From: Bacteroidales bacterium
Lineage (GTDB): Bacteria > Bacteroidota > Bacteroidia > Bacteroidales > Paludibacteraceae
Assembly: GCA_015061165.1 (NCBI GenBank)
Contig: SUXC01000004.1
Location: 1-64,000, forward strand
Length of the DNA stretch: 64,000 nt
Direction: 5' to 3'
The notes under the pieces were generated by a model that was given only the letters and a program-made list of their open reading frames with translations, ran no database searches and was not told the origin of the DNA. The translations under genes were made by a program, and so were the position numbers. Positions 1-7,121 of the stretch are shown here, piece by piece (positions within the stretch are counted from its first letter, which is position 1; each line of letters begins with the position of its first letter).

Positions 1-4
1 CGCC

Positions 5-80
5 ATTCTATGTCTTGCGCTATTTCCTCAGAGTGGGGACTCTTCGGGCGCAAGACTCGAAGTGCCATTCAAGGCACTTC
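5..80 (+). repeat. Hairpin-bearing intergenic repeat, copy A
   Basis: Non-coding DNA that matches a second copy at 7185-7264 on the other strand. Both copies share the order: TTGCGCT, CCTCAGAGTGGGGAC, a CTTCGGG word, then a strong hairpin. In this copy the hairpin is GAAGTGCC-ATTCAA-GGCACTTC (59-80). In the other copy it is GAGTGCG-TTCCGT-CGCACTC. The stems differ in sequence but both pair perfectly, so structure is kept. The function is unknown. Confidence 0.6.
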
Positions 81-126
81 TTCACCTCGAAAGTACGGTC
101 GCAAAATACAGACCATACTACAGTTC

Positions 127-258
127 GCGAGCAATGTTTTCAAAATCGTTAAACACTCTTCATTCAGTCATTAGCATCTCACTTTCAAACAAGTTTGAGT
201 GGATGCTAATGACTGAATGAGATAGATTCTATCTATCATTTTTGAAAATATTACTCGC
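127..258. repeat. 132-bp palindromic (MITE-like) element
   Basis: An inverted repeat with nested arms. The outer arms are 127-145 and 240-258 (GCGAGYAATRTTTTCAAAA, two mismatches). The inner arms are 160-178 and 202-220 and pair perfectly over 19 bp, with further pairing inside (CACT/AGTG and CAAAC/GTTTG). No coding capacity is visible. It ends just before the promoter of the flavodiiron gene. It could be a non-autonomous mobile element or a strong folding RNA; nothing in the sequence decides between these. Confidence 0.6.
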
Positions 259-263
259 TTCAC

Positions 264-294
264 TTGCGTATGTGTATTTTTTGTAGTACCTTTG
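264..294 (+). promoter_or_regulatory. Promoter of the flavodiiron gene
   Basis: Bacteroidota-type promoter: TTG at 264-266 as the -33 box, a 20-bp spacer, and TACCTTTG at 287-294 as the -7 box. A TTG codon at 292 lies inside the -7 box and so cannot be the translation start of the gene. Confidence 0.75.
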
Positions 295-324
295 CAGCGA
301 AATTATAAACAAGATTATACAAAT

Positions 325-1473
325 ATGTACAGCGAAAAAATACGATATATCGGTTGCGATGATGCAACATTGGATTTATTCGAGAGCCAATATCCCCTCT
401 CGGAGGGTATGTGCTACAATAGTTACCTGCTCTGCGGTGAGAAAACAGCCGTAATGGATAGCGTAGATGCCAGAAAAACAGATGAGTGGCTACAAAAGCT
501 GAAAGCGGAAAGCGAAAAACTGAACACCACCATTGACTACCTGATAGTACAACACATGGAACCCGATCATAGCGGGTCAATCGGTGCCTTCCTTCAACAA
601 TACCCCAACGCTACCATTGTGGGCAGCAAAGCAGCATTGCAGTTTATGGAGCAGTTTGGTTACAAGCCACAAAACACACTGCTGATAAAGGCAGGCGATA
701 CACTCGACTTGGGCGGACTGACATTGCAGTTCATCGCAGCACCAATGGTGCATTGGCCCGAAGTGATGATGAGTTATTGCCCCGAAGAGAAAACACTCTT
801 CTCAGCAGATGCGTTTGGTTCGTTCGGCGTGCACAATGCACATCCAGATAATTGGACAGACGAAGCTCGTCGCTACTACACAAATATATGTGGCAAGTAT
901 GGCGTACCCGTGAGCATGGTACTGAGCAAGATACATACCTTAGATCTCCAAACCATCGCACCGCTGCATGGTTGCGTGCTTGATGGCGAACAAATGGCAG
1001 AAGCCGTGCGACTATACGACATATGGAGTAGTTATCGCATAGAGAGCGAGGGCGTATTAGTAGCACATGCTTCAATACATGGCAACACCGCCAAAGTGGC
1101 GCATCGCGTAGCAAAAGCACTACGCGCTAAAGGCATGGAAGTGAAAGAGATAGACCTCTGCCGAAGCGATGTGTCGGAGGCAGTGAGCCAAGCGTTCCGA
1201 TATGGCAAGATGGTATTATGCGCTTCCAGTTATGATTCGGGCGTCTTCCCACCCATGCATATCTTCCTATACAAATTAGGCATCAAGGGCTATCAGTCAC
1301 GCCGCGTGGCACTGGTTGAGAACGGCACATGGGCACCCACCGCAGGCAAGACCATGCGCAGCATGTTGGAGACAATGAAGAATATCGACATTGCAGACCC
1401 TACCCTCTCCATCCGCAGCGCGTGGAAAGAGGAATACGAGGAACAATTACAGACCTTAGTGGAAAAAATCTAA
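325..1473 (+). CDS. fprA: Flavodiiron protein (A-type flavoprotein, O2/NO reductase)
   Basis: A 382-residue cytosolic flavodiiron protein that reduces O2 to water, or NO to N2O, and protects anaerobes from oxidative or nitrosative stress. The N-terminal metallo-beta-lactamase-fold domain has the complete di-iron ligand set: H77-x-E79-x-D81-H82, H143, D162 and H215. The C-terminal flavodoxin domain begins near residue 245 with the FMN phosphate loop HASIHGNT. There is no rubredoxin or NADH-oxidase domain, so an external electron donor is needed. The start is the ATG at 325, because an earlier TTG lies in the promoter. Its stop overlaps the stop of the convergent btuD gene (CTAA). O2 versus NO preference cannot be read from the sequence. 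Confidence 0.93.
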   Translation: MYSEKIRYIGCDDATLDLFESQYPLSEGMCYNSYLLCGEKTAVMDSVDARKTDEWLQKLKAESEKLNTTIDYLIVQHMEPDHSGSIGAFLQQYPNATIVGSKAALQFMEQFGYKPQNTLLIKAGDTLDLGGLTLQFIAAPMVHWPEVMMSYCPEEKTLFSADAFGSFGVHNAHPDNWTDEARRYYTNICGKYGVPVSMVLSKIHTLDLQTIAPLHGCVLDGEQMAEAVRLYDIWSSYRIESEGVLVAHASIHGNTAKVAHRVAKALRAKGMEVKEIDLCRSDVSEAVSQAFRYGKMVLCASSYDSGVFPPMHIFLYKLGIKGYQSRRVALVENGTWAPTAGKTMRSMLETMKNIDIADPTLSIRSAWKEEYEEQLQTLVEKI

Positions 1474-2192
1474 CCAAGCGATATCTTGAATAGTTTGTCT
1501 ATATGTCCGCTATGAATCATCTCTTGAGTAGGGAGATGGTGCATAGCGGGCGAATCAATAAGCGCAATCGTGTCGCAGAGCGACTGGGCAATATCCAGTT
1601 CGTGGGTGGAGAAGATGATGCACTTGTTGTCCTGATGCGCTAAATCCGCCAGCAAATGGCATAGTTCATATCGGTTGGGCATGTCCAAAAACGAAGTGGG
1701 TTCATCGAGCAAGATGATAGGTGTCTGTTGCGCCAATGCGCGGGCAATCATCACGCGCTGACACTCGCCGTCCGACATCTTGTCCATGGTACGTAAGGCG
1801 TAAGAAGCCATACCCACTTTCTCCAAAGATTGCATAACAATCGCCTCGTCTTCTGCCTGCATACGACCTATCCAATTGGTGTAAGGAGCCCTGCCAAGAG
1901 CCACCACATCTCGGCAAGCCAAATTGGATATACGGATACGCTCGGTAGTCACGAAAGCCACCTGCTGCGCCAGCTGCTGCGGAGTAATCTGCTGAATATC
2001 GGTGCCATTGATGAGAATGGTGCCCTGTTTGAGCGGTTCGGAGCCAATGATAGCGCGCAGCAATGTGGATTTGCCCGTGCCATTGCGACCGATGAGCGCA
2101 GTGGTCGTGCCACAAGTGAAAGTGGTGGATACATTGTCTAATAGCAGGTGCTGGCTGTCGTATCCTAATGCTATATTTCTTAATTCAATCAT
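1470..2192 (-). CDS. btuD: Cobalamin ABC transporter ATP-binding protein
   Basis: A 240-residue ABC ATPase of the FecE/BtuD type, which powers uptake of B12 or another TonB-dependent substrate across the inner membrane. Visible motifs are Walker A GRNGTGKS (35-42), an ABC signature written MSDGEC (about 139-144) in place of LSGGQ, and Walker B ILLDEPTS (about 160-167). It is the last gene of the riboswitch-controlled operon, 46 bp after btuC. The gap holds a G-rich repeat. The ATG at 2192 is used because the TTG six bases earlier is a weaker choice. Haem or siderophore uptake would look the same by sequence; the riboswitch points to cobalamin. Confidence 0.87.
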   Translation of the reverse strand: MIELRNIALGYDSQHLLLDNVSTTFTCGTTTALIGRNGTGKSTLLRAIIGSEPLKQGTILINGTDIQQITPQQLAQQVAFVTTERIRISNLACRDVVALGRAPYTNWIGRMQAEDEAIVMQSLEKVGMASYALRTMDKMSDGECQRVMIARALAQQTPIILLDEPTSFLDMPNRYELCHLLADLAHQDNKCIIFSTHELDIAQSLCDTIALIDSPAMHHLPTQEMIHSGHIDKLFKISLG

Positions 2193-2204
2193 ATTCAATT
2201 TAAT

Positions 2205-2236
2205 CTCCCTTCCCTTTAGGGAGGGGTTAGGGGTAG
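2205..2236. repeat. CCCT/AGGG hairpin and G-rich repeat after btuC
   Basis: The block has CTCCCTTCCCTTTAGGGAGG followed by GGTTAGGGGTAGG. The first part can fold (CTCCCT with AGGGAG). It abuts the btuC stop codon at 2239. Similar CTCCCTTTAGGGAG words are common in Bacteroidetes genomes. It could end transcription or simply be a dispersed repeat. Confidence 0.5.
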
Positions 2237-2238
2237 GC

Positions 2239-3243
2239 TTATACTATGGATTTGTTGCGTATGACTACCCAAATGACAACAGGAATGCCGAGCAAGGCAG
2301 TGACCGTATTGATAGGCAGTGTGAGCCATTTGGAGATAATATCGCAGCCGAGTAAGACCACTGCTCCACACAAAGCAGTGGCAGGCAGTAGGATACGATG
2401 GTCGGCATTGCAGAAGAGCATACGAGCAATATGGGGAATAGCCAATCCCACAAAGCCGATAGGACCACAGAAAGCCGTCACAGTACCTGCCAACAAGGTA
2501 GTGGAGAGGAATATCAGATAGCGCGAACGACGGACATTCAGTCCCATGGTGCGAGCGTATTGATCACCGAGAAGGAGGAGGTTTAGCGGTTTGATAACTG
2601 CCACCGAAACAACCAAACCTATCAATACCGCAGGCAAGAGCAGCATGAGTTGGCTACTTGTAACATCGCCCAATGAGCCCATTGTCCAGATAACAAAGGA
2701 CTTGAGCGCTTCCTCGTTGCTCAGATATTGCAGGATCTGCACCACCGCACTCACGCCCGAAGAAATCATCATACCTAAAATAAGGATGACCATGATGTCT
2801 TTGATTCGGGTACTGACCGAGGCAATAAAAGCAAGAATCAATGCTGCGCCTAACCACGCTGCACCAGCTGTGCCGATGGAGGAGATGGTGCTGTTGGTAG
2901 CCACTCCCAACAGAGGCATACCCAAAATGAAGATAGCTACGCCCAGACTGGCACCCGAACTGATACCCAACACGTATGGTCCCGCCAAAGGGTTGCGGAA
3001 AAGCGTCTGCATCTGCAAACCGCTGACCGATAGTGCTATGCCCGCCAAGACCGCTACAACGGCTTTGATGAGGCGAATATCCAGCACGATGAGGCGCGTA
3101 GCAGCGTCCACATCTCCGCCAAAGAGGGCACCCAAAAGATCACGGAGCGGGATATGAACAGACCCAATGAGCAGGTCAAGCACAAACAGAATGACCAACA
3201 GGAGAGATAGGGCGATAAATAAGGAGGTAGAACGGGATTTCAT
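2239..3243 (-). CDS. btuC: Cobalamin ABC transporter permease (FecCD/BtuC family)
   Basis: A 334-residue inner-membrane permease of the FecCD family. It has about ten hydrophobic segments and the family sequence GPIGFVGLAIPHIARM near residue 260, which couples to the ATPase. It begins 1 bp after btuF and precedes btuD, so the three form a complete BtuFCD-type importer. Its assignment to cobalamin rests on the riboswitch and on the btuG-like gene at the head of the operon. Confidence 0.9.
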   Translation of the reverse strand: MKSRSTSLFIALSLLLVILFVLDLLIGSVHIPLRDLLGALFGGDVDAATRLIVLDIRLIKAVVAVLAGIALSVSGLQMQTLFRNPLAGPYVLGISSGASLGVAIFILGMPLLGVATNSTISSIGTAGAAWLGAALILAFIASVSTRIKDIMVILILGMMISSGVSAVVQILQYLSNEEALKSFVIWTMGSLGDVTSSQLMLLLPAVLIGLVVSVAVIKPLNLLLLGDQYARTMGLNVRRSRYLIFLSTTLLAGTVTAFCGPIGFVGLAIPHIARMLFCNADHRILLPATALCGAVVLLGCDIISKWLTLPINTVTALLGIPVVIWVVIRNKSIV

Positions 3244-3244
3244 A

Positions 3245-4384
3245 TTACTCTATTTTTCGATAATAGACAAATTCTTCAGACACTAACTCGGAGTGAAAAA
3301 TCTTGATTAAATCGCGCAAAATGACATCTGGATGCACAACGCCCGACTCCCAATAGTCGTTGCCTCCACCAGCAACCCTGCGTTTGTCGCAATTGTACAC
3401 TTCGCCCCGTTGCACGCAAGGCATCTTGGCAAACTTAGGGAACTGGCGACACAAATCGTCCACAGAATTGACATTGCCCACATTAATCCATACATCGGCT
3501 TGGGTAGTCAGTAATGCCGCCTCCTCCATATCGATTGGCAAAGAGTGGTTAGAGGTGTTTTTCTTATAAATATAATCGCCTCCTGCATCTGCAATCAGTC
3601 GTGCTACATAGCTGGTGGCGGAAGCCATAAACCACGAGTCGGCGTATGGTGTGTTGATCATTACTTTGGGAGCAGGAGTCTGTGCGGCAGCAGACATGGA
3701 CTTTAGTTGCTCATAGCGTTGGGGAAGTTCAGCGAAATAGGTTAGCCCCTGTTGGCGGAGCCCAATTATCTCGGCAAGCGAGATAAGCCATTCTGCTTTG
3801 CCCAGCGGGTCTTCCTCTACATATTCGCCAATATAGATATACGGAATGCCCAATTCATCGAGTTTGGACTCCATTGTACATGCACCCGTGACACCATAGA
3901 GCAGCACGATATCGGGTTGCTGCGCCACGAGCAGTTCGAAATTCATATTGCCGTCATATCCCACATCGGCGATAGTGCGTTGATTAGCCACAACATAGGG
4001 ATTGGTGATGAAGTTCTTGCCCGATACGCCCACCACGCTTTCTACGGCTCCTATGGCATCAAGCATGGCGACATGGCTGGAAGACATACACACGACTCGC
4101 TTGGCATCGCCTTGCAGCACCTGACCACGGAAACCATTGGGGGCCTTCTCGCCTCCACGAGCGATAAAGAGCATCGTCTCTACTTCGTCGGCACTTTGCC
4201 AAGGATTAGTTACTCGGATGATGGTGCTCTGCTTACCTTCTGCACCAACAATGCGAAAACCTGTGGCGTATGTGGGGGTGTAAACCGCCATGTTGTAGTC
4301 ATCTATGTTGCCAGATGAAGTACACGAACATGTGCACCAAAGGATGGCGCAGAGAATCAAAGTATGTATTAATCGCTTCTTCAT
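3245..4384 (-). CDS. btuF: Periplasmic cobalamin-binding lipoprotein (BtuF-like)
   Basis: A 379-residue ABC substrate-binding lipoprotein. A basic start (MKKR), a hydrophobic stretch and a cysteine at about residue 21 form the lipobox. From about residue 90 the sequence follows the class III binding-protein fold (KRVVCMSSSHVAMLDAIGA). Its ATG overlaps the stop of the upstream lipoprotein gene by one base (TAATG) and it ends 1 bp before btuC, so translation is probably coupled. Related proteins bind haem or iron-siderophores, so the ligand is inferred from the operon. Confidence 0.85.
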   Translation of the reverse strand: MKKRLIHTLILCAILWCTCSCTSSGNIDDYNMAVYTPTYATGFRIVGAEGKQSTIIRVTNPWQSADEVETMLFIARGGEKAPNGFRGQVLQGDAKRVVCMSSSHVAMLDAIGAVESVVGVSGKNFITNPYVVANQRTIADVGYDGNMNFELLVAQQPDIVLLYGVTGACTMESKLDELGIPYIYIGEYVEEDPLGKAEWLISLAEIIGLRQQGLTYFAELPQRYEQLKSMSAAAQTPAPKVMINTPYADSWFMASATSYVARLIADAGGDYIYKKNTSNHSLPIDMEEAALLTTQADVWINVGNVNSVDDLCRQFPKFAKMPCVQRGEVYNCDKRRVAGGGNDYWESGVVHPDVILRDLIKIFHSELVSEEFVYYRKIE

Positions 4385-5652
4385 TAGTATTCTTCAATAT
4401 TCAAATCGCGTGCATGGGAGACCTCGGTGGAGATTTCGCCTATCCATCCGCATTGTTGTTGTACGCCCGTATAGACACGCACGAAGTCGGCACAGGGCAA
4501 GTTGGCTGGTTTGCCGTCGGCGGTAACCGCCCAATCTATATCAAACGAACAACGGCTGATACTGTCGTTGGGATGGTTGTCGGCATAACCGAAGTCGTAT
4601 GGCTGGAGTACCCACATATTGCCTTTGCCATTTTTGTCCACAGCATTATTGGGCAAGCGAGTGCCCGAGAAAGTGAGCGTAGAGTCGGTGAGCCAAAGCG
4701 GGAAGTAGTCTTGCGTGTGGAAAGTGTTCTTGTGTACATATCCCTGCTCGCCTTGGTTGTTGTGCCACAAAATATAGGTGGTGTCGGTGAGGGAGTTCTT
4801 TATGTCGGGCTGCGGCGTGTGAGTGGCAGGGGTGCGGTGGTAGGTAAGGGAGTATTGGTGTATGGTGGCAGAGTGGGTGTGTTCGCTGCCCGCAAGTTCA
4901 TAGAACGGGTCATCGGGCAGACCGTTCTGGTTAATATCTATACTGACCATCACAATACCTGGTTCGCTACTGCCGTTGCGGTTGCCTGCTGAAGCATAGA
5001 ACGCATTGCCCTCTACGGTGAAATCGGGCAGATTAGGGGCATTCACTACGGAGTGGTCGAAAGCAAAAGTTACATATCCACCCCACCCACCGAGCGAGAT
5101 TAGACTGCGGTTGGTGCCTGCGATGGCGTCTTCTGCCTTACGAAGCATGGTTTGATAATTGTCGCCCTCTTCGTATTCAGGTATGGTGTTGATAAACTGC
5201 CCTGGTGCAGGGTTATACTCCAGCACCTTAGAAATATATGGGGAATACGTTACTTCTTCCTCAAAAACCTTCACCACAAAGTGGTGTGAAAGAGTCGGGC
5301 AAAGCCCTTGTAGATCGGCTGCGCCTGTAGATCGCCCTTGGGGCTGTAGATCGCTTTGCTGTAGTTTAGAGGAATAGAGGTCAAAGCGTAGGTAGTATAT
5401 TCCTGTATCTGCAGCGCAGAAAATCAGGTCGCGAGTAGAGGCAATAAGGCTATCAGGCGAGGAGGCAAGAGGCGAGGATACGAGGCGCCATGCATAGTGC
5501 TCACCCTCATACTCAGGATGAAGGATAAGCGTGCGCATACGCTCAATGGTATAGGTATCATCTATACCAAGGCCTACCATGGGTATTTCGGGTTGCTCAC
5601 AACTAACGATAGACAAAGCACATATGAGCAGGGATATCACCCGTGCGCACAC
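4384..5652 (-). CDS. Surface lipoprotein of the B12 operon (function unknown)
   Basis: A probable outer-membrane lipoprotein of about 422 residues. The start is uncertain: GTG at 5652 or 5640 gives a good lipoprotein signal (VISLLICALSIVSC), while ATG at 5706 adds 18 residues and overlaps the upstream gene by about 100 bp. The mature part carries SSEPGIVMVSID and GLPDDPFYELAGSE, a pattern I recall from Bacteroidales proteins annotated as cell-surface or PKD proteins. Its position between btuG and btuF suggests a role in capturing or handing on corrinoids at the surface. It contains two repeat-derived inserts, ASSPDSLIA and the stretch with RSTGAADLQ, which also occur in the BtuB-like receptor. 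Confidence 0.7.
   Translation of the reverse strand: MCARVISLLICALSIVSCEQPEIPMVGLGIDDTYTIERMRTLILHPEYEGEHYAWRLVSSPLASSPDSLIASTRDLIFCAADTGIYYLRFDLYSSKLQQSDLQPQGRSTGAADLQGLCPTLSHHFVVKVFEEEVTYSPYISKVLEYNPAPGQFINTIPEYEEGDNYQTMLRKAEDAIAGTNRSLISLGGWGGYVTFAFDHSVVNAPNLPDFTVEGNAFYASAGNRNGSSEPGIVMVSIDINQNGLPDDPFYELAGSEHTHSATIHQYSLTYHRTPATHTPQPDIKNSLTDTTYILWHNNQGEQGYVHKNTFHTQDYFPLWLTDSTLTFSGTRLPNNAVDKNGKGNMWVLQPYDFGYADNHPNDSISRCSFDIDWAVTADGKPANLPCADFVRVYTGVQQQCGWIGEISTEVSHARDLNIEEY
5304..5366. repeat. TAGATC mini-hairpin repeat inside a lipoprotein gene
   Basis: Three units of TAGATC followed by a small hairpin and TG. The hairpins are GGC-TGC-GCC, GCCC-TTG-GGGC and GC-TTT-GC. Stem sequence and length vary but pairing is kept. 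On the coding (minus) strand this writes QQSDLQPQGRSTGAADLQ. The same family occurs at 15800-15856 inside the BtuB-like gene. Confidence 0.75.
5439..5489. repeat. AGGCNAN short tandem repeat in a coding region
   Basis: A run of degenerate 7-8-bp words of the type AGGCGAG/AGGCAAG/AGGCTAT. On the minus strand it writes SSPLASSPDSLIA into the lipoprotein. A 14-bp word, AGGCTATCAGGCGA, is identical at 17728-17741 in the BtuB-like gene. Intergenic members of the same family are at 61538-61572 and 63911-63945. Confidence 0.7.
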
Positions 5653-6799
5653 TCCATTTGCGTTTGCCTTTGGGCGAGTAGCAATGTAATTGACCACTTG
5701 AAACATAGTTTTTAGCATCTGTAATATATATATCGCCGTTATAAGGATTGACTTGTATGCCGTATGGGATCTTGATGTTTTTCTCGGTTCCATCGGTGAT
5801 GAGAGGACGGATATTGGATATTGGGTATTGGGTATTGGGTATTGGGTATTGGATATTGAGGACACCATACGTGATGGTGTTGGACATTGTCTGCTCGTTC
5901 CAATGCGAACCGTAGTAGTACATGCTATCGCCACAAATCACCATTTCGCTTACTGCTGGAGCATTGGCTATGGGTAATGGGCTATTGGTTGCGGGCGATA
6001 AACATATTAGTTCGGGCTGAACATCTTTGTGATTACCTCGGGAAGTAATCCAAAGGCGGTTGTATTGGTCTTTGCGCAAGCGATGAGGGTTGAGGCAAAC
6101 AGGAACCTTCTGCACTTGACGGAAGTCCTTGAGGGAGATAACCGACATCGTAGAATCGTAGTCTGGACTCCTATATCCGCCCGAATTCACCACGTAAATA
6201 TGCTCATCATGAACCACCAATTCTTCGGGCTGATAACCCACAGTCACTTTGCGAGTGATTTCCAATGTAGCAGTATCCACTTCGAATATAGCCCCCAATT
6301 GTGCGTTAGGGTCTATGCTTATAGGACCTACATACGAACTGACATATGCTTTTCCCGCGTGGAAACAGATGTATCGGCAATTAGGTATATCCACTTGACC
6401 GATACGGCGACAAGTACGAGCATCCATCACCTCCACTTTGTGCGAGCAGTTGATGACTGCATAGAGGCGGTTGCCATATATCTGAATATCATTGCCTACA
6501 TCGCCTAACTCCTTTATCACATTCGGATTGCGTTCGCCATAGATATTGCGAATATAACAACCGTTGCAGAAATCAAGGTAGTCAATAGTAGCTTTGTTGC
6601 TGCCCATATTCCCCTCGTTGAGCAGATACATACCAATGGGCTCGTTAGGTGCAAAACTGCTCAATTCTCTCGGTTCCATCGGCAAGGTCTCATACTCTGC
6701 GGGGAAGGTAATATCGTCGCCACGGCAGGAAGTCAGCAGCAAGATGGCAGTGACTATGATGCATAGCAACAAACTACGCTTGATACTTTTATCAAGCAT
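5603..6799 (-). CDS. btuG: BtuG-like surface beta-propeller lipoprotein
   Basis: A lipoprotein of about 398 residues with a YVTN/DUF5074-like beta-propeller. In Bacteroides, BtuG proteins of this type bind cobalamin very tightly at the cell surface and pass it to BtuB. The chosen start (ATG at 6799) gives a basic start, a hydrophobic core and the lipobox LLTSC. An ATG at 6844 would only add 15 residues. Blade-like repeats such as VEVMDARTCRRIGQVDIPN and LYAVINCSHKVEVMD are visible. It is the first gene after the cobalamin riboswitch. A seven-unit heptamer repeat (5811-5859) lies in the coding region and writes IQYPIPNTQYPIS, probably a surface loop. Calling it BtuG depends on fold plus context. 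Confidence 0.78.
   Translation of the reverse strand: MLDKSIKRSLLLCIIVTAILLLTSCRGDDITFPAEYETLPMEPRELSSFAPNEPIGMYLLNEGNMGSNKATIDYLDFCNGCYIRNIYGERNPNVIKELGDVGNDIQIYGNRLYAVINCSHKVEVMDARTCRRIGQVDIPNCRYICFHAGKAYVSSYVGPISIDPNAQLGAIFEVDTATLEITRKVTVGYQPEELVVHDEHIYVVNSGGYRSPDYDSTMSVISLKDFRQVQKVPVCLNPHRLRKDQYNRLWITSRGNHKDVQPELICLSPATNSPLPIANAPAVSEMVICGDSMYYYGSHWNEQTMSNTITYGVLNIQYPIPNTQYPISNIRPLITDGTEKNIKIPYGIQVNPYNGDIYITDAKNYVSSGQLHCYSPKGKRKWSVRTGDIPAHMCFVYR
5811..5859. repeat. Heptamer repeat (RTATTGG)x7 within btuG
   Basis: Seven consecutive 7-bp units: ATATTGG twice, GTATTGG four times, then ATATTGA. Because seven is not a multiple of three, unit number changes shift the frame unless three units change together. 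It resembles the heptameric short tandem repeats known from heterocystous cyanobacteria. Confidence 0.85.
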
Positions 6800-6875
6800 A
6801 TACGCATTTGCGTACCTACAATCATATGGAAAACTACGTGTCATGTCTAAGCCCTATTCCTCGAGAGCGTTCAAC

Positions 6876-6919
6876 TTCGGGGTCCCCGACGAGCCTCGTG
6901 GGCGAGTGGGGATGCCCTT
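6876..6919. repeat. About 44-bp inserted element between riboswitch and btuG
   Basis: Compared with the second riboswitch leader, the shared word GAGAGCGTTCAACT is followed directly by ATGCATGCAG at 17849-17873, but here they are separated by about 44 bp. The extra block contains GGGGTCCCCG, CGAGCCTCGTGGG and GAGTGGGGA and can fold (CGGGG-T-CCCCG; GGGC with GCCC). A related block is at 52794-52833. This defines one end-to-end copy of a dispersed element. Confidence 0.65.
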
Positions 6920-6920
6920 A

Positions 6921-7088
6921 TGCATGCAGCAGGTCTTCTGACTTATTGCTCGTTTGCTTAGCCTTCCCAGCTTGTCAGTTGACAATTGACAGTTAGCCAG
7001 TGACTTAGATACGAAGCAAACGATTTTGCAAATCACAGCAGCGGGTCTGTGCAGGAATCTCACCTGCTTCCCTTAATCTGAATGCGGG
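6921..7088 (-). ncRNA. Cobalamin riboswitch upstream of btuG operon
   Basis: Read on the minus strand it has the hallmarks of the cobalamin riboswitch: GGGAAGCAGGTGAGATTCC, CCCGCTGCTGTGATT, the B12-box region around CACTGG, then GGGAAGGC and AGTCAGAAGACCTGC near the 3' end. It lies between the -7 box at 7091-7098 and the btuG start. Binding of adenosylcobalamin or a related corrinoid normally represses the downstream genes. A peripheral part carries three heptamers of the TTGACAA type (6974-6994), which the second riboswitch lacks. Confidence 0.93.
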
Positions 7089-7090
7089 TG

Positions 7091-7121
7091 CAAAGGTAGT
7101 ACATTTTTTTCTATTTTCCAA
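7091..7121 (-). promoter_or_regulatory. Promoter of the btuG operon
   Basis: On the minus strand: -33 TTG (7119-7121), 20-bp spacer, -7 TACCTTTG (7091-7098). Transcription would start just ahead of the riboswitch. Confidence 0.75.

Noticed and set aside
292..324. Earlier TTG start for the flavodiiron protein
   Set aside because: The TTG lies inside the -7 box TACCTTTG, so it would not be on the transcript. The same reasoning excludes TTG starts at 21471 and 58829.
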